Shown piece by piece: positions 8,424-15,817 of a stretch of 64,000 bases of DNA. The first letter of the stretch is position 1; each line of letters starts with the position of its first letter. The DNA is from Oscillospiraceae bacterium (lineage in GTDB: Bacteria; Bacillota; Clostridia; Oscillospirales; Oscillospiraceae): positions 194,965-258,964 of the forward strand of contig CAJTFN010000005.1 in NCBI GenBank assembly GCA_910575815.1. Reading direction: 5' to 3'. Under the pieces are notes generated by a model. That model ran no database searches. It saw nothing but the letters and a program-made list of their open reading frames with translations, and was not told where the DNA came from. The position numbers were made by a program, and so were the translations under genes.

Positions 8424-9290
8424 TCAGTTGATGGGGAACTCCGGCATGCCCGCCGCTCCGGCGGCGATGCTGTACTCGGGGAAGCACACCACCACGGTCC
8501 CGTCCTCCCGGACGTAGAAGCCGGTGCTTTCGTCCACGGTGGTAAAGCCGCCCTGGTCCGGAGTGAAGAACAGGGTGAAGCCCTCCTCGTCCACGCTCTC
8601 GTCAATCTGCGTCTGGATGGCGGTGTTGCAGGTTTCCACCCAGTCCTCGCCCAGGTAGTCCCGGAGGGTCAAGTCCCGGCCCTCGGCCAGGTCCAGATTG
8701 TAGTAGTACCGCTCCTGATAGGAGGCCACCCAGCCCTCGGCAAAGGTGACAACAAAGGAAACCCGGGAATCGCTCTGGCTCTTGATCTCGTAATCCACGA
8801 TTACGTCCATCTCCCGGCCGGCCCACTCCTCCTCGGTGCCGCCGGTGGCGAAGAAGGCGTTCCGGTAGTCATCCCAGTCCTGTTGGGCTTTCGCCAGATG
8901 GGCGTCCATCTTTTCCTGAATGGCGGCGTTGACTTGCTCCGCCAGATCGGTCCCGGCGTCTACCTGTGGCGCGGAGACATCGTAGTGAATGCCGTCCTCC
9001 GTCTTATCGTAGTCCACGAAGGTCAAAACCTGAAACAGTCCGCCCAGCACGGGGACGTCGGCGGCGGCCTTTGCCACCGTGGGGGACAGGTTCAGCGTGG
9101 TCAGCAGTACGGCGAAGCAGGCGGCGGTAACGCCCCAGCGGCGAAGGGACGTGCCCCGGCGGCTTTGGCGGTTTTGGCTCCGGTAACGGGCCTGACCCTC
9201 CCGGATGCCCGCCTGAACCCGGTCCGACAGTTCGGCGGGAATGGGGGTGTTGTCATAGTGCTCCTTGGCTTTTTTGAATTCGTTCATCAT
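8424..9290 (-). CDS. Anti-sigma factor, RsiV-like (DUF3298 type)
   Basis: Single-pass membrane protein of 288 aa. The N-terminus (about 1-50) is charged and cytoplasmic, where it would hold the sigma factor. One transmembrane segment spans about 52-68 (WGVTAACFAVLLTTLNL), and the rest is an extracytoplasmic DUF4163/DUF3298-type domain rich in Tyr and acidic residues. RsiV of this family binds lysozyme and is cleaved to release SigV, so a role in cell-envelope or lysozyme stress is inferred. Its start overlaps the sigma factor stop by 4 nt (ATGA), as in most ECF sigma/anti-sigma pairs. Confidence 0.8.
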   Translation of the reverse strand: MMNEFKKAKEHYDNTPIPAELSDRVQAGIREGQARYRSQNRQSRRGTSLRRWGVTAACFAVLLTTLNLSPTVAKAAADVPVLGGLFQVLTFVDYDKTEDGIHYDVSAPQVDAGTDLAEQVNAAIQEKMDAHLAKAQQDWDDYRNAFFATGGTEEEWAGREMDVIVDYEIKSQSDSRVSFVVTFAEGWVASYQERYYYNLDLAEGRDLTLRDYLGEDWVETCNTAIQTQIDESVDEEGFTLFFTPDQGGFTTVDESTGFYVREDGTVVVCFPEYSIAAGAAGMPEFPIN

Positions 9291-9766
9291 ATAACCTCTC
9301 CTTCCATGGCGACGCGCAGCTTTTTCAGCCCCGCGTACAGACGGCTCTTCACGGTGTTTACGTTTTGCCCGGTGATCTCGCTGATTTCCTTCAGAGTCAG
9401 TTCCTCGTAAAATCGCAGCCGGATGACGGTTCCCATCTCAACGGGCAGGGCGTCCACCCGTCTGGCCAAAGAATCGTCCGAAAGTTCCGGGTCCTCCTGG
9501 CCCAGCTCCAGCCCCTCCTCGGGGAAGGGGATGATCCGGCTTCGCTGGCGGAGGGTATCGTTACAGGCGTTCACCAGGATGCGGGTAAACCAGGTTCGCA
9601 GAGCTCCGGCGTTCCGGAGACTGTCCTGCCGTTCCAGGGCCCGGCAAACAGCGGTCTGTACCGCGTCCAGGGCTTCCTCCCGGTTTTGAAGGATGCTGTA
9701 GGCCAGCCGGTAAGACCGGGCCTGGGTCTCGATGAGGAATGAGGTCAACGTCTCTTCCTTTGTCAC
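9287..9766 (-). CDS. ECF-family RNA polymerase sigma factor
   Basis: Sigma factor of 159 aa. Region 2 is at about residues 12-75 (SYRLAYSILQNREEALDAVQTAVCRA, then LRTWFTRILVNAC) and region 4 at about 105-155 (LTLKEISEITGQNVNTVKSRLYAGLKKLR). GTG is taken as the start because AAAGGAG lies about 8 nt upstream. The longer frame extends across the promoter and has no ribosome-binding site. It is co-transcribed with the downstream anti-sigma factor, which would hold it at the membrane until a signal arrives. Confidence 0.87.
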   Translation of the reverse strand: MTKEETLTSFLIETQARSYRLAYSILQNREEALDAVQTAVCRALERQDSLRNAGALRTWFTRILVNACNDTLRQRSRIIPFPEEGLELGQEDPELSDDSLARRVDALPVEMGTVIRLRFYEELTLKEISEITGQNVNTVKSRLYAGLKKLRVAMEGEVI

Positions 9767-9835
9767 ATCGACACTCCTTTCTGTAAGGGTCCCGCCCGGT
9801 CCGGCGCCTGGGCTTTGGGCGGTTTCTGTAGTATA

Positions 9836-9862
9836 GACGGAGAAGGAGGGCAAAAAGTTTGC
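9836..9862 (-). promoter_or_regulatory. Candidate ECF autoregulatory promoter
   Basis: On the minus strand GCAAACTT is followed after about 15 nt by CGTCTA. This resembles the AAC-type -35 and CGTC -10 elements recognised by SigV/SigM-like factors. It lies about 70 nt upstream of the sigma gene, which would allow autoregulation. Confidence 0.4.
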
Positions 9863-10023
9863 GGGGGGAAAATTTTTTTCGAACCCGGCCTCACAGGGGA
9901 AGCCGGGGGGGCCATGGTCTTCCCGATCTCCGGCCGGGAGCGCCGGATAGGCTCGCCACAAGGCAGGTCCCCGGCTTGTCAAAAAAAGAGCCATCTAAAA
10001 GAGAGCGGAACGGAAAAGAGCTA

Positions 10024-10056
10024 CGAGAGAAACCCCTGATAGGTTTCTCTCGTTTT
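10024..10056. terminator. Inverted repeat between the sigma and MerR genes
   Basis: Perfect 11-bp stem (cgagagaaacc / ggtttctctcg) with TTTT on the plus-strand side. Both flanking genes are on the minus strand, so it may be a second barrier after the MerR gene. Confidence 0.5.
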
Positions 10057-10101
10057 CAATCAGAAGTTTTTTCGGGCTTCGAAGAAGTCCGGAAAAACTT
10101 G

Positions 10102-10137
10102 CTCAGGCTGGCGAAAAAGAATTTTCGCCAGCCTGAG
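10102..10137 (-). terminator. Terminator of the MerR/TipA-like gene
   Basis: Perfect 16-bp stem (ctcaggctggcgaaaa and its complement) with a 4-nt loop, then CAAGTTTTT on the minus strand. It lies 10 nt after the stop codon. Confidence 0.85.
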
Positions 10138-10147
10138 GGCCCTGGGC

Positions 10148-10906
10148 TTACTCTGTATAGATCCGAACGGCATCCCGCAAAAACGCGGCGCAGCCGGGGA
10201 CCTCTTGGTCATAATAGGCGGTGAAGCGCTTGTCTGCCGTGTACAGCTCGGCCAGACCCCGGTGGGCCTGGGGCGTGTAGGTCTCCCAGCTGTACGACAG
10301 CCAGCGGCGGTGGAGCTCCGCGACGCGCTGCCCTTCCTTCCCTGCCGGGTCCTCGTTTTCCCGAACGGCGGCGGACAGGGCGGAGCGGATTTCCTCTCCC
10401 AGGGCCTTCCACTGTCCGTAGTCTTCTTCGCTCAGAGAAAGGACGTTGGCGTTGGCCCGGTCGACGGTCTCGTCACCGTATTTCTTACGGATCTCCTTTC
10501 CATATTGTTCCTCGTTGGCCTCCACGGCCCGGCGCTTGAACGCCTCAAATTTTTCCTTGTCCAACATGGGGGTTCCTCCTTTTGTCTCGTCGATGGTTTT
10601 CTCTACCGTCAGGATCAGGGCGTCCAACCGCCGCCGCCGGGTCTCCAGCTCCGCCAGGTGGCTCTGCAGCGCCGCCAAACGGTCGAAGCCCGGCGCGTCC
10701 AGAATTTCCCGGACGGCCTCCAGTTCCAGGCCCAGCTCTTTATAAAAGAGGATGGTCTGGAGCCGGTCCACCTCTTCCCGGCCATAGAGACGGTAGCCTG
10801 CCTCTGTGGTCCGCCGGGGTTTGAGAAGGCCCTTTTGGTCGTACCAGCGCAGCGTCCGGGGCGTGACCCCCGCCAGCTCCGCCAGAGCTTTAACGGTGTA
10901 TTCCAT
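10148..10906 (-). CDS. MerR-family regulator with TipAS-like effector domain
   Basis: Transcription activator of 252 aa. The N-terminal MerR helix-turn-helix and wing (YTVKALAELAGVTPRTLRWYDQKGLL...GYRLYGREEVDRLQ) are followed by the dimerisation coiled coil (about 80-105), and from about 115 by a TipAS-type domain ending in WLSYSWETYTPQAHRGLAELYTADKRFTAYYD. In Streptomyces TipA this domain binds thiopeptide antibiotics, and many clostridial homologues sense other amphiphilic drugs. Its own promoter has the 19-bp spacer typical of MerR control, so it probably activates itself. The divergent macrodomain gene could also be affected. Confidence 0.88.
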   Translation of the reverse strand: MEYTVKALAELAGVTPRTLRWYDQKGLLKPRRTTEAGYRLYGREEVDRLQTILFYKELGLELEAVREILDAPGFDRLAALQSHLAELETRRRRLDALILTVEKTIDETKGGTPMLDKEKFEAFKRRAVEANEEQYGKEIRKKYGDETVDRANANVLSLSEEDYGQWKALGEEIRSALSAAVRENEDPAGKEGQRVAELHRRWLSYSWETYTPQAHRGLAELYTADKRFTAYYDQEVPGCAAFLRDAVRIYTE

Positions 10907-10931
10907 AGCGGTATCCCTCCTGACAAACTGG

Positions 10932-10962
10932 AGTATAAGGGCTGACGTTACGGCAAAGTCAA
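10932..10962 (-). promoter_or_regulatory. MerR-type autoregulated promoter (19-bp spacer)
   Basis: Minus-strand TTGACT and TATACT are separated by 19 bp instead of 17, the hallmark of promoters untwisted by MerR activators. The spacer carries GAC...GTC symmetry where the regulator would bind. Confidence 0.65.
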
Positions 10963-10995
10963 GGGGAATCTCGAAATTTCCCGAAAAAATTTTCG

Positions 10996-11024
10996 TTGCC
11001 TTCCAGGCGAAGGTCCGATACTAT
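10996..11024 (+). promoter_or_regulatory. Promoter of the macrodomain gene
   Basis: TTGCCT, 17-bp spacer, TACTAT, about 38 nt upstream of the start codon and divergent from the MerR promoter. Confidence 0.6.
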
Positions 11025-11062
11025 ATAAGAGAACCACTTCATCAACCAAGGAGGATCCTGCC

Positions 11063-11599
11063 ATGGACCGTTTTTCCATCCTCGTAGGCGATATTACGAA
11101 ATCCAACGCCCAAGCCATTGTCAACGCCGCCAACACCACCCTTCTGGGCGGCAGCGGCGTGGACGGGGCCATTCACCGCTCCGCCGGTCCGGAGCTTTTG
11201 GCGGAGTGCCGGACTCTGGGAGGCTGCGAGACCGGGCAGGCCAAGCTGACGAAGGGCTATAACCTCCCCGCCCGGTATGTGCTCCACACCCCCGGGCCCA
11301 TCTGGCGGGGAGGAACCGCCGGAGAGGCGGCGCTGCTGGCCTCCTGCTACCGCGCCTGTCTGGAGCTGGCGGAGGAGCACGGCATTGAAACCATCGACTT
11401 CCCCTCCATCTCCACCGGGGTATATGGCTACCCCATGGCCCAGGCGGCCAGCGTGGCCTTGAAGGCGATTATGGACTTTCTCCGGGAGCACGCGCTCCCC
11501 CGCCGGGTGCGGATGGTCTGCCACACGGAAAAGGCCGCGGAAATCTACCGGCAGACCTATAATATGTGGTACGCCGGGGAGAAGGCGGACCGGCTGTAA
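11063..11599 (+). CDS. Macrodomain protein (O-acetyl-ADP-ribose deacetylase, YmdB-like)
   Basis: Single macrodomain, 178 aa. It shows the ADP-ribose-binding signature VGDITKSNAQAIVNAANTTLLGGSGVDGAIHRSAGPEL and the phosphate-loop region IDFPSISTGVYGYP. YmdB-type members hydrolyse O-acetyl-ADP-ribose or remove ADP-ribose from targets. The start has AAGGAGG 8 nt upstream. It lies opposite the TipA-like regulator and is followed by a palindromic terminator. Confidence 0.9.
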   Translation: MDRFSILVGDITKSNAQAIVNAANTTLLGGSGVDGAIHRSAGPELLAECRTLGGCETGQAKLTKGYNLPARYVLHTPGPIWRGGTAGEAALLASCYRACLELAEEHGIETIDFPSISTGVYGYPMAQAASVALKAIMDFLREHALPRRVRMVCHTEKAAEIYRQTYNMWYAGEKADRL

Positions 11600-11607
11600 A
11601 AGGAAAC

Positions 11608-11631
11608 AGGGCGGACACATGTGTCCGCCCT
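11608..11631. terminator. Palindromic terminator between macrodomain and YigZ genes
   Basis: Perfect palindrome with 11-bp arms (agggcggacac / gtgtccgccct) between two convergent stops. It has only short T stretches. Confidence 0.6.
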
Positions 11632-11655
11632 CTTCCCGGAACCTCCGGTGCGCCG

Positions 11656-12288
11656 TTATTCCTCCCGGGGCCCCGGCAGATATTCTTCCCCCGCCGGGAC
11701 CATCGTCAGTTGTCCGGCGGACAGCTCCGTCAGCCGGGCTGCGAAGGCCGCCGCCCCCTCCTGGGAAAAGGCGGCGCGGAGGGTTACCTCCGCCCCGTAG
11801 TCCGCGTCCCGGAGGACGCCCTCCTGGGCGGCAATCTCCAGCTTCAGCCGCTCCAGCAGCGGGTAGGGGCAGGGAATGTCCCAGAGAGTCCAAAGGCTCA
11901 CCCGGGCGGTGCCCGCCGCCTCCAGGCCGTCCTTGGCCCCCCGGCCATAGGCCCGGGTCAGTCCCCCCGCCCCCAGCAGCACACCGCCAAAGTACCGGGT
12001 GACCACGCAGCAGACGTTGGTCACCTCCTGGCGCTGGAAGACGTTCAGCATGGGCTGGCCTGCGGTGCCCTGGGGCTCGCCGTCGTCGGAGTAGCGGACC
12101 ACGCCGCCCTCCCGAAGAAGATAGCACCAGCAGTGGTGCCGGGCGTCATAGTGCCGCTTGCGGATTTCCTCGATTTTCGCCCGGGCCTCCGCCTCGGACT
12201 CCACCCGCCAGAGGTTTGTGATAAAGCGGGAGCGTTTTTCGGTGAATTCGGTTTCCACATCTGCGAAGGGAACCCGGTAGCCGGACAT
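11656..12288 (-). CDS. YigZ/IMPACT family protein
   Basis: Protein of 210 aa with the conserved IMPACT (UPF0029) N-terminal domain: EKRSRFI, ARHHCWCY, SDDGEPQGTAGQPML and RYFGGVLLGAGGLTRAYG. A C-terminal DUF1949-type domain follows from about residue 140. The biochemical role is unsettled; the eukaryotic relative modulates Gcn2, and bacterial members have been linked to translation or proline metabolism. The ATG start is taken from the conserved N-terminus. Confidence 0.87.
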   Translation of the reverse strand: MSGYRVPFADVETEFTEKRSRFITNLWRVESEAEARAKIEEIRKRHYDARHHCWCYLLREGGVVRYSDDGEPQGTAGQPMLNVFQRQEVTNVCCVVTRYFGGVLLGAGGLTRAYGRGAKDGLEAAGTARVSLWTLWDIPCPYPLLERLKLEIAAQEGVLRDADYGAEVTLRAAFSQEGAAAFAARLTELSAGQLTMVPAGEEYLPGPREE

Positions 12289-12352
12289 GGGCGGCGCCTC
12301 CTTTCGGGGGGATGTTTTTTTGTGCGTAGTACGATGCCGTTGGTGGTCGCGG

Positions 12353-12471
12353 GGGACGGGCGGACACGCAGGTCCGCCCCTACACGGCGTTCTATCGGGA
12401 GACAGGGCATATACGGTGTTCTATCGAAAGACGATTCCGTAGGGGCCGCCCCCCTGGGCGGCCCGTCTCCC
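12353..12471. repeat. Dispersed intergenic repeat, copy 1
   Basis: G+C-rich non-coding element that shares an exact 28-nt segment (12377-12404) and a second block (TCCGTAGGGGCCG...GGCGGCCCGTCT) with the repeat at 15050-15128. The two halves are inverted relatives (GCCCCTACACGG against CCGTAGGGGC), so it can fold on itself. Copy 1 holds an extra internal duplication of the TTCTATCG motif. It resembles a MITE or REP-type element. Confidence 0.7.
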
Positions 12472-12501
12472 GGAACCTCCGGCGCTATCGGTAAACCGTT
12501 T

Positions 12502-12747
12502 TTAAATTTCCTCCAGCGCCTCTTCTGAGGGCGGCAGCATTTCCCGAACATCGGTCCGGCCCAGCAGATAATCGGCATTGACCTGGAAATGGTCCGCCAG
12601 GGCGCAGAAAACCGGAAGGCTTGGCAAACCTTCTCCGGCCTCAATCCTCTGATAGTTGCGTAATGCAATTTCAATTGCTCTGGCTACCTTCTCCTGAGAT
12701 TCCTTTTGCTCCTTACGGAGCGATTTTAATCTTTCTTTGATTTCCAT
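12502..12747 (-). CDS. Small XRE-family helix-turn-helix regulator
   Basis: DNA-binding protein of 81 aa, almost entirely a Cro/C1-type domain: IKERLKSLRKEQKESQEKVARAIEIALRNYQRIEAGEGLPSLPVFCALADHFQVNADYLLGRTD. The ATG at 12747 is preceded by a spaced GGGGTA-type site. It is divergent from a small gene whose promoter overlaps a 34-bp near-palindrome, the likely operator. It probably represses that gene and itself. Confidence 0.85.
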   Translation of the reverse strand: MEIKERLKSLRKEQKESQEKVARAIEIALRNYQRIEAGEGLPSLPVFCALADHFQVNADYLLGRTDVREMLPPSEEALEEI

Positions 12748-12757
12748 GTGTTACCCC

Positions 12758-12816
12758 TTGACACTCAGAAAAAACTATGGTACGATAATTACGATATATA
12801 TATCGCAATTATATCG
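12758..12816 (+). promoter_or_regulatory. Strong promoter with overlapping palindromic operator
   Basis: TTGACA (12758-12763), 17-bp spacer, TACGAT (12781-12786). From 12783 to 12816 an A+T-rich near-perfect palindrome (CGATAATT...AATTATATCG with a central CGATATATATATCG) covers the -10 and initial transcribed region. It is well placed for repression by the divergent XRE regulator. Confidence 0.65.
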
Positions 12817-12838
12817 CCGCAAAAAGGAGGCTGTACCC

Positions 12839-13057
12839 ATGTCCGACTTCATGCTCTGGCTCCACGCAAACTACATCAAGCCCCAGCTGGGAACCCTTAC
12901 GAAAGAAAGCGACTACGCCCTCCGCCTGGAGCTCCTGCAAGGCCAGCTGGATGGCGGCGGAATGGAAGACCTGGACAGAGCCCTGGAATTCACGGCCATC
13001 CAGGCCTTCCTCCTGGGCCTGCGCACCGGGGAGGACCTGGCCCTCAGCCGTCAATGA
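12839..13057 (+). CDS. Small protein controlled by the XRE operator
   Basis: Protein of 72 aa, family not recognised (MSDFMLWLHANYIKPQLG..., ending GEDLALSRQ). An AAAGGAGG lies 9 nt before the ATG. It is mostly helical, acidic and has no membrane segment. A strong promoter with an operator lies upstream, and its last 14 nt overlap the end of hflX on the other strand. Similar short proteins are often annotated as hypothetical in Clostridia. No function can be inferred beyond its likely control by the divergent regulator. Confidence 0.65.
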   Translation: MSDFMLWLHANYIKPQLGTLTKESDYALRLELLQGQLDGGGMEDLDRALEFTAIQAFLLGLRTGEDLALSRQ

Positions 13058-14315
13058 ACGCCGCCACCCTCCCCAGAGTCCGGGGGGCGCACACCGCTGT
13101 TACATCGATGGTCTCGGCGTATTCCACCTTCTCCACCCGGGCCTCTTTATAGAGCACGTCCAGCAGCCCTCCCTGGTCGTAGGGCAGATGGATGGTGACC
13201 CGCCGGGTCCCCTTGTCCAGCCGCCGGGCAATCATCTCCAGCAGCTTGTCCACCCCCGCACCGCTCTTGGCGGAAATGGCGCAGATGTCCTCCCCGTGGG
13301 GCATGATCTCCCCGGGAGGCAGCCGGTCGGCCTTGTTGAACACGTCAATCCGGGGCAGCTCTCCCGCGCCCAGCTCCAGAATCAAATCCTCCACCACCCG
13401 GGCCTGGCCCTGCCAATCCTCGCTGGATACGTCGATGACGTGGAGCAGCAAATCCGCGTACTCCAGCTCCTCCAGGGTGGCCTTGAAGGCCTCCACCAGC
13501 TGGTGGGGGAGCTTCCGAATGAATCCCACGGTATCGCTGAGCACGGCGTCCTGGGTGTCGCTGACGTGGAGCAGGCGGCTGGTGGTGTCCAGGGTGTCAA
13601 ACAGCCGGTTGTTTGCCGGGATGCCTGCCCCGGTGAGGCGGTTCAGCAGCGTGGATTTCCCGGCATTGGTGTAGCCCACCAGGGCCACCACGGGAATTTC
13701 GTTCTTCTGCCGCTGCCGCCGCTGGGTGTTCCGCACCCGGCGCACGTCCTCCAGGTCCTCCCGGAGCTTGTCGATCTTCCGGTGGATGTGCCGCCGGTCG
13801 GTCTCCAGCTGGGTCTCGCCGGGGCCCTTGGAGCCGATGGGGCCGCTGCCGCTGGTGCCCGCCTGGCGCTCCAGATGGGTCCACATGCCCGTCAGCCGGG
13901 GCAGCAGGTATTGATACTGCGCCAGCTCCACCTGGAGCCGGCCCTCTCTCGTCCGGGCCCGCTGGGCGAAGATGTCCAGAATCAGCCCACAGCGGTCCAG
14001 CACCTGAACCCCCAGCAGCTCCGTCAGTACCCGGAGCTGAGAGGGGGAGAGGTCGTTGTCGAAAATGACCATGGTGGCCTCGGTGTTCTCGCAGTAGAGC
14101 TTCACCTCGGCGCACTTGCCCTCGCCGATGAAGGTTCTGGGGTCCGGGGAGTTCCGGTTCTGGAGGACCATGCCCACGGTCTCCCCTCCGGCGGTCTCCA
14201 CCAGGGCGGAGAGCTCCTCCAGAGTATCCTCCCCGGCGTTTTCCTCCCGCTTGAGTACGGGGGAATTCAGACCCACCAAAACAACTTTATCTCGAACTTT
14301 GTCTGTTTCTCGCAT
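13044..14315 (-). CDS. hflX: GTPase HflX
   Basis: Ribosome-associated GTPase, 423 aa, that splits stalled or heat-inactivated ribosomes. The N-terminal HflX domain (about 1-195, with DPRTFIGEGKCAEV, IFDNDLSPSQLRVL and GPGETQLETDRR) precedes the G domain: G1 GYTNAGKST, G3 DTVGFI, G4 NKAD. The start ATG has GTGAGG 6 nt upstream. Its 3' end overlaps the small convergent gene by 14 nt. Confidence 0.95.
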   Translation of the reverse strand: MRETDKVRDKVVLVGLNSPVLKREENAGEDTLEELSALVETAGGETVGMVLQNRNSPDPRTFIGEGKCAEVKLYCENTEATMVIFDNDLSPSQLRVLTELLGVQVLDRCGLILDIFAQRARTREGRLQVELAQYQYLLPRLTGMWTHLERQAGTSGSGPIGSKGPGETQLETDRRHIHRKIDKLREDLEDVRRVRNTQRRQRQKNEIPVVALVGYTNAGKSTLLNRLTGAGIPANNRLFDTLDTTSRLLHVSDTQDAVLSDTVGFIRKLPHQLVEAFKATLEELEYADLLLHVIDVSSEDWQGQARVVEDLILELGAGELPRIDVFNKADRLPPGEIMPHGEDICAISAKSGAGVDKLLEMIARRLDKGTRRVTIHLPYDQGGLLDVLYKEARVEKVEYAETIDVTAVCAPRTLGRVAAFIDG

Positions 14316-14485
14316 AATACCTCACTTTTTGAATGGAGATGGGAGCCGGCGGGAGATGGAGCTCAGGTGAGAGCGGGCTGGGTCCCGTTCCGGTCTCCGG
14401 CCGTCCCCCGGGGCCCTTGAGAGGGCCTGACGGCGGGGGTGGCCCGCCTGGAAAATCGGGGCGACGGGGTTTTCCGGCGATTGGC

Positions 14486-15004
14486 CTACGTGAAGGAGTA
14501 GGCCTCCACAATCTCCCCGGTATAGGCCCTGTGCCAGCCGCCCTTGGCGCCGTAGTGGGGGAGGATGGCGTCCTCTCCGGCGGGGAGCACACAGGCGGGG
14601 TTCAGGTCCTGGGTGTAGAGCGTGCGGCACACCAGCACCAGCTCCGCCTCCTCGAAGAAGGGCGCGCCGCCCGCGCCGGTGCGGACCGTCAGGCCACATT
14701 CTTTGATTTTATCCATGTCCCGGCCGCTTTTCGTGCCGCAGAGGGACATGGCTTTTTTCATATCTTCCGGAAGGACGGAGACGGTAAAGTACGTCTGCTC
14801 CTCTGTGAATTGATAGGTATATCGTTCCGGCCGCACGTAGACCGTGCAGGTTTGCAAACCCCATAGCCGTCCCGCCTGACCCCAGCCGATGGTCATGGTG
14901 TTGCAGCGGTCCGCGGTTCCGGCGGTGAGGAGGGCGTTTCGCTGGCCCAGGACGGGAAGGAGTTCCCGGATGGCGGTTTGAGGGTCCGTGTGATGTAAGC
15001 GCAT
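14486..15004 (-). CDS. Flavin reductase-like domain protein
   Basis: FMN-binding split-barrel protein of 172 aa. It shows the features of the flavin reductase-like family: a LTAGTADRCNTMTIGWGQ segment, a VRPERYTYQF helix, YFTVSVLPEDM and CGTKSGRDMDKIKECGL. The substrate is unknown; many clostridial members are NADH:FMN oxidoreductases or flavoredoxin-like. A ribosome-binding site (AAAGGAG) precedes the ATG. Confidence 0.85.
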   Translation of the reverse strand: MRLHHTDPQTAIRELLPVLGQRNALLTAGTADRCNTMTIGWGQAGRLWGLQTCTVYVRPERYTYQFTEEQTYFTVSVLPEDMKKAMSLCGTKSGRDMDKIKECGLTVRTGAGGAPFFEEAELVLVCRTLYTQDLNPACVLPAGEDAILPHYGAKGGWHRAYTGEIVEAYSFT

Positions 15005-15049
15005 GGCGAAGGGCTCCTTTCTATCGCTTCAAAAAACGTGGGGGTCAGG

Positions 15050-15128
15050 CCGCCGAGGGCGGCCCCTACACGGCGTTCTATCGGGAGACAAATCCGTAGG
15101 GGCCGGTCCCCTGGCCGGCCCGTCTGCC
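15050..15128. repeat. Dispersed intergenic repeat, copy 2
   Basis: Compact copy of the repeat at 12353-12471: a G+C-rich arm, CCCCTACACGGCGTTCTATC, then the inverted CCGTAGGGGCCGG block. It lies in the gap between the CAT-like gene and the flavin reductase gene. Confidence 0.7.
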
Positions 15129-15181
15129 TGCTTCCAGTATATGCGTTTTCTGGAAAAACGCAACCGGAAATTTTGGATTGG

Positions 15182-15805
15182 TCAGGGGGTCAAGGTCCGG
15201 ATTTCCTCCTGGAGGTTCTCCAAAAACCGGGCGGCGTGGCCACCATCCATCTGGGTATGGTGAAACTGGAAGGAAATGGGCAGAACAGTCCGCCAGAGCC
15301 GCTTCCGGTACTTGCCCCAGATCAGAAAGGGGTTGTTGTAGAACCCGGCGTAGATATTCACGGCGCCATCGATTTCTGTCTGCGGCAGGGCAGAGGTGCC
15401 GATGACCATGTAGTCGCCGTTCAAATCGTAGGGGCGGCTGGTATCCCGGACCTGGGCGGTGAGGGCCAGATAATCTTGCCGGAACTGGTCCAGGCTCTGG
15501 GAAAAAGGCACATCGCAGGTGGCAATGTCCCCGTTTTTCAGGGCCACCACGGTGTTGACGGCGAGATTTTCGAACCGTACCAGCTTGTCCCCCACCGGGA
15601 GGGTGTAGAACTCCTCCAGCCGGGAGGCCGCCTTTCCGGCGCACCAGCAGAGAAGCAGGTTGAATTTCAGGGCCCGTCTGCGGCTCAGTCCCGCCAGCCG
15701 GGTGACGTCCAGCGTTTTGAACAGCGTCACTATGGGCATGGGGGCGCGCATCCACAGCGCGAAGGCCTCCGCCCGGTTCGTTTGTTTGGGGTCCAGTTCT
15801 TCCAT
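15182..15805 (-). CDS. Chloramphenicol acetyltransferase (CatA)-like protein
   Basis: CAT-fold acetyltransferase of 207 aa. The catalytic motif is intact as QFHHTQMDGGHAARFL (His and DG as in CAT). The N-terminus KQTNRAEAF matches the usual RK..R.E.F start of type A enzymes in a drifted form, and IGTSALPQTEIDGAVN and NPFLIWGKY correspond to conserved core segments. It could inactivate chloramphenicol or act on another alcohol; chromosomal CAT-like genes often give no resistance. The start has GGAGG about 8 nt upstream. A broken Imm26-like gene lies just upstream on the same strand. Confidence 0.8.
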   Translation of the reverse strand: MEELDPKQTNRAEAFALWMRAPMPIVTLFKTLDVTRLAGLSRRRALKFNLLLCWCAGKAASRLEEFYTLPVGDKLVRFENLAVNTVVALKNGDIATCDVPFSQSLDQFRQDYLALTAQVRDTSRPYDLNGDYMVIGTSALPQTEIDGAVNIYAGFYNNPFLIWGKYRKRLWRTVLPISFQFHHTQMDGGHAARFLENLQEEIRTLTP

Positions 15806-15817
15806 AGTTCCTCCTTA

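Noticed and set aside
15241..15252. CCATCCATC match to the putative guide sequence inside the CAT-like gene
   Set aside because: Only about 9 nt, inside a coding region unrelated to flagella; expected by chance in a window of this size.
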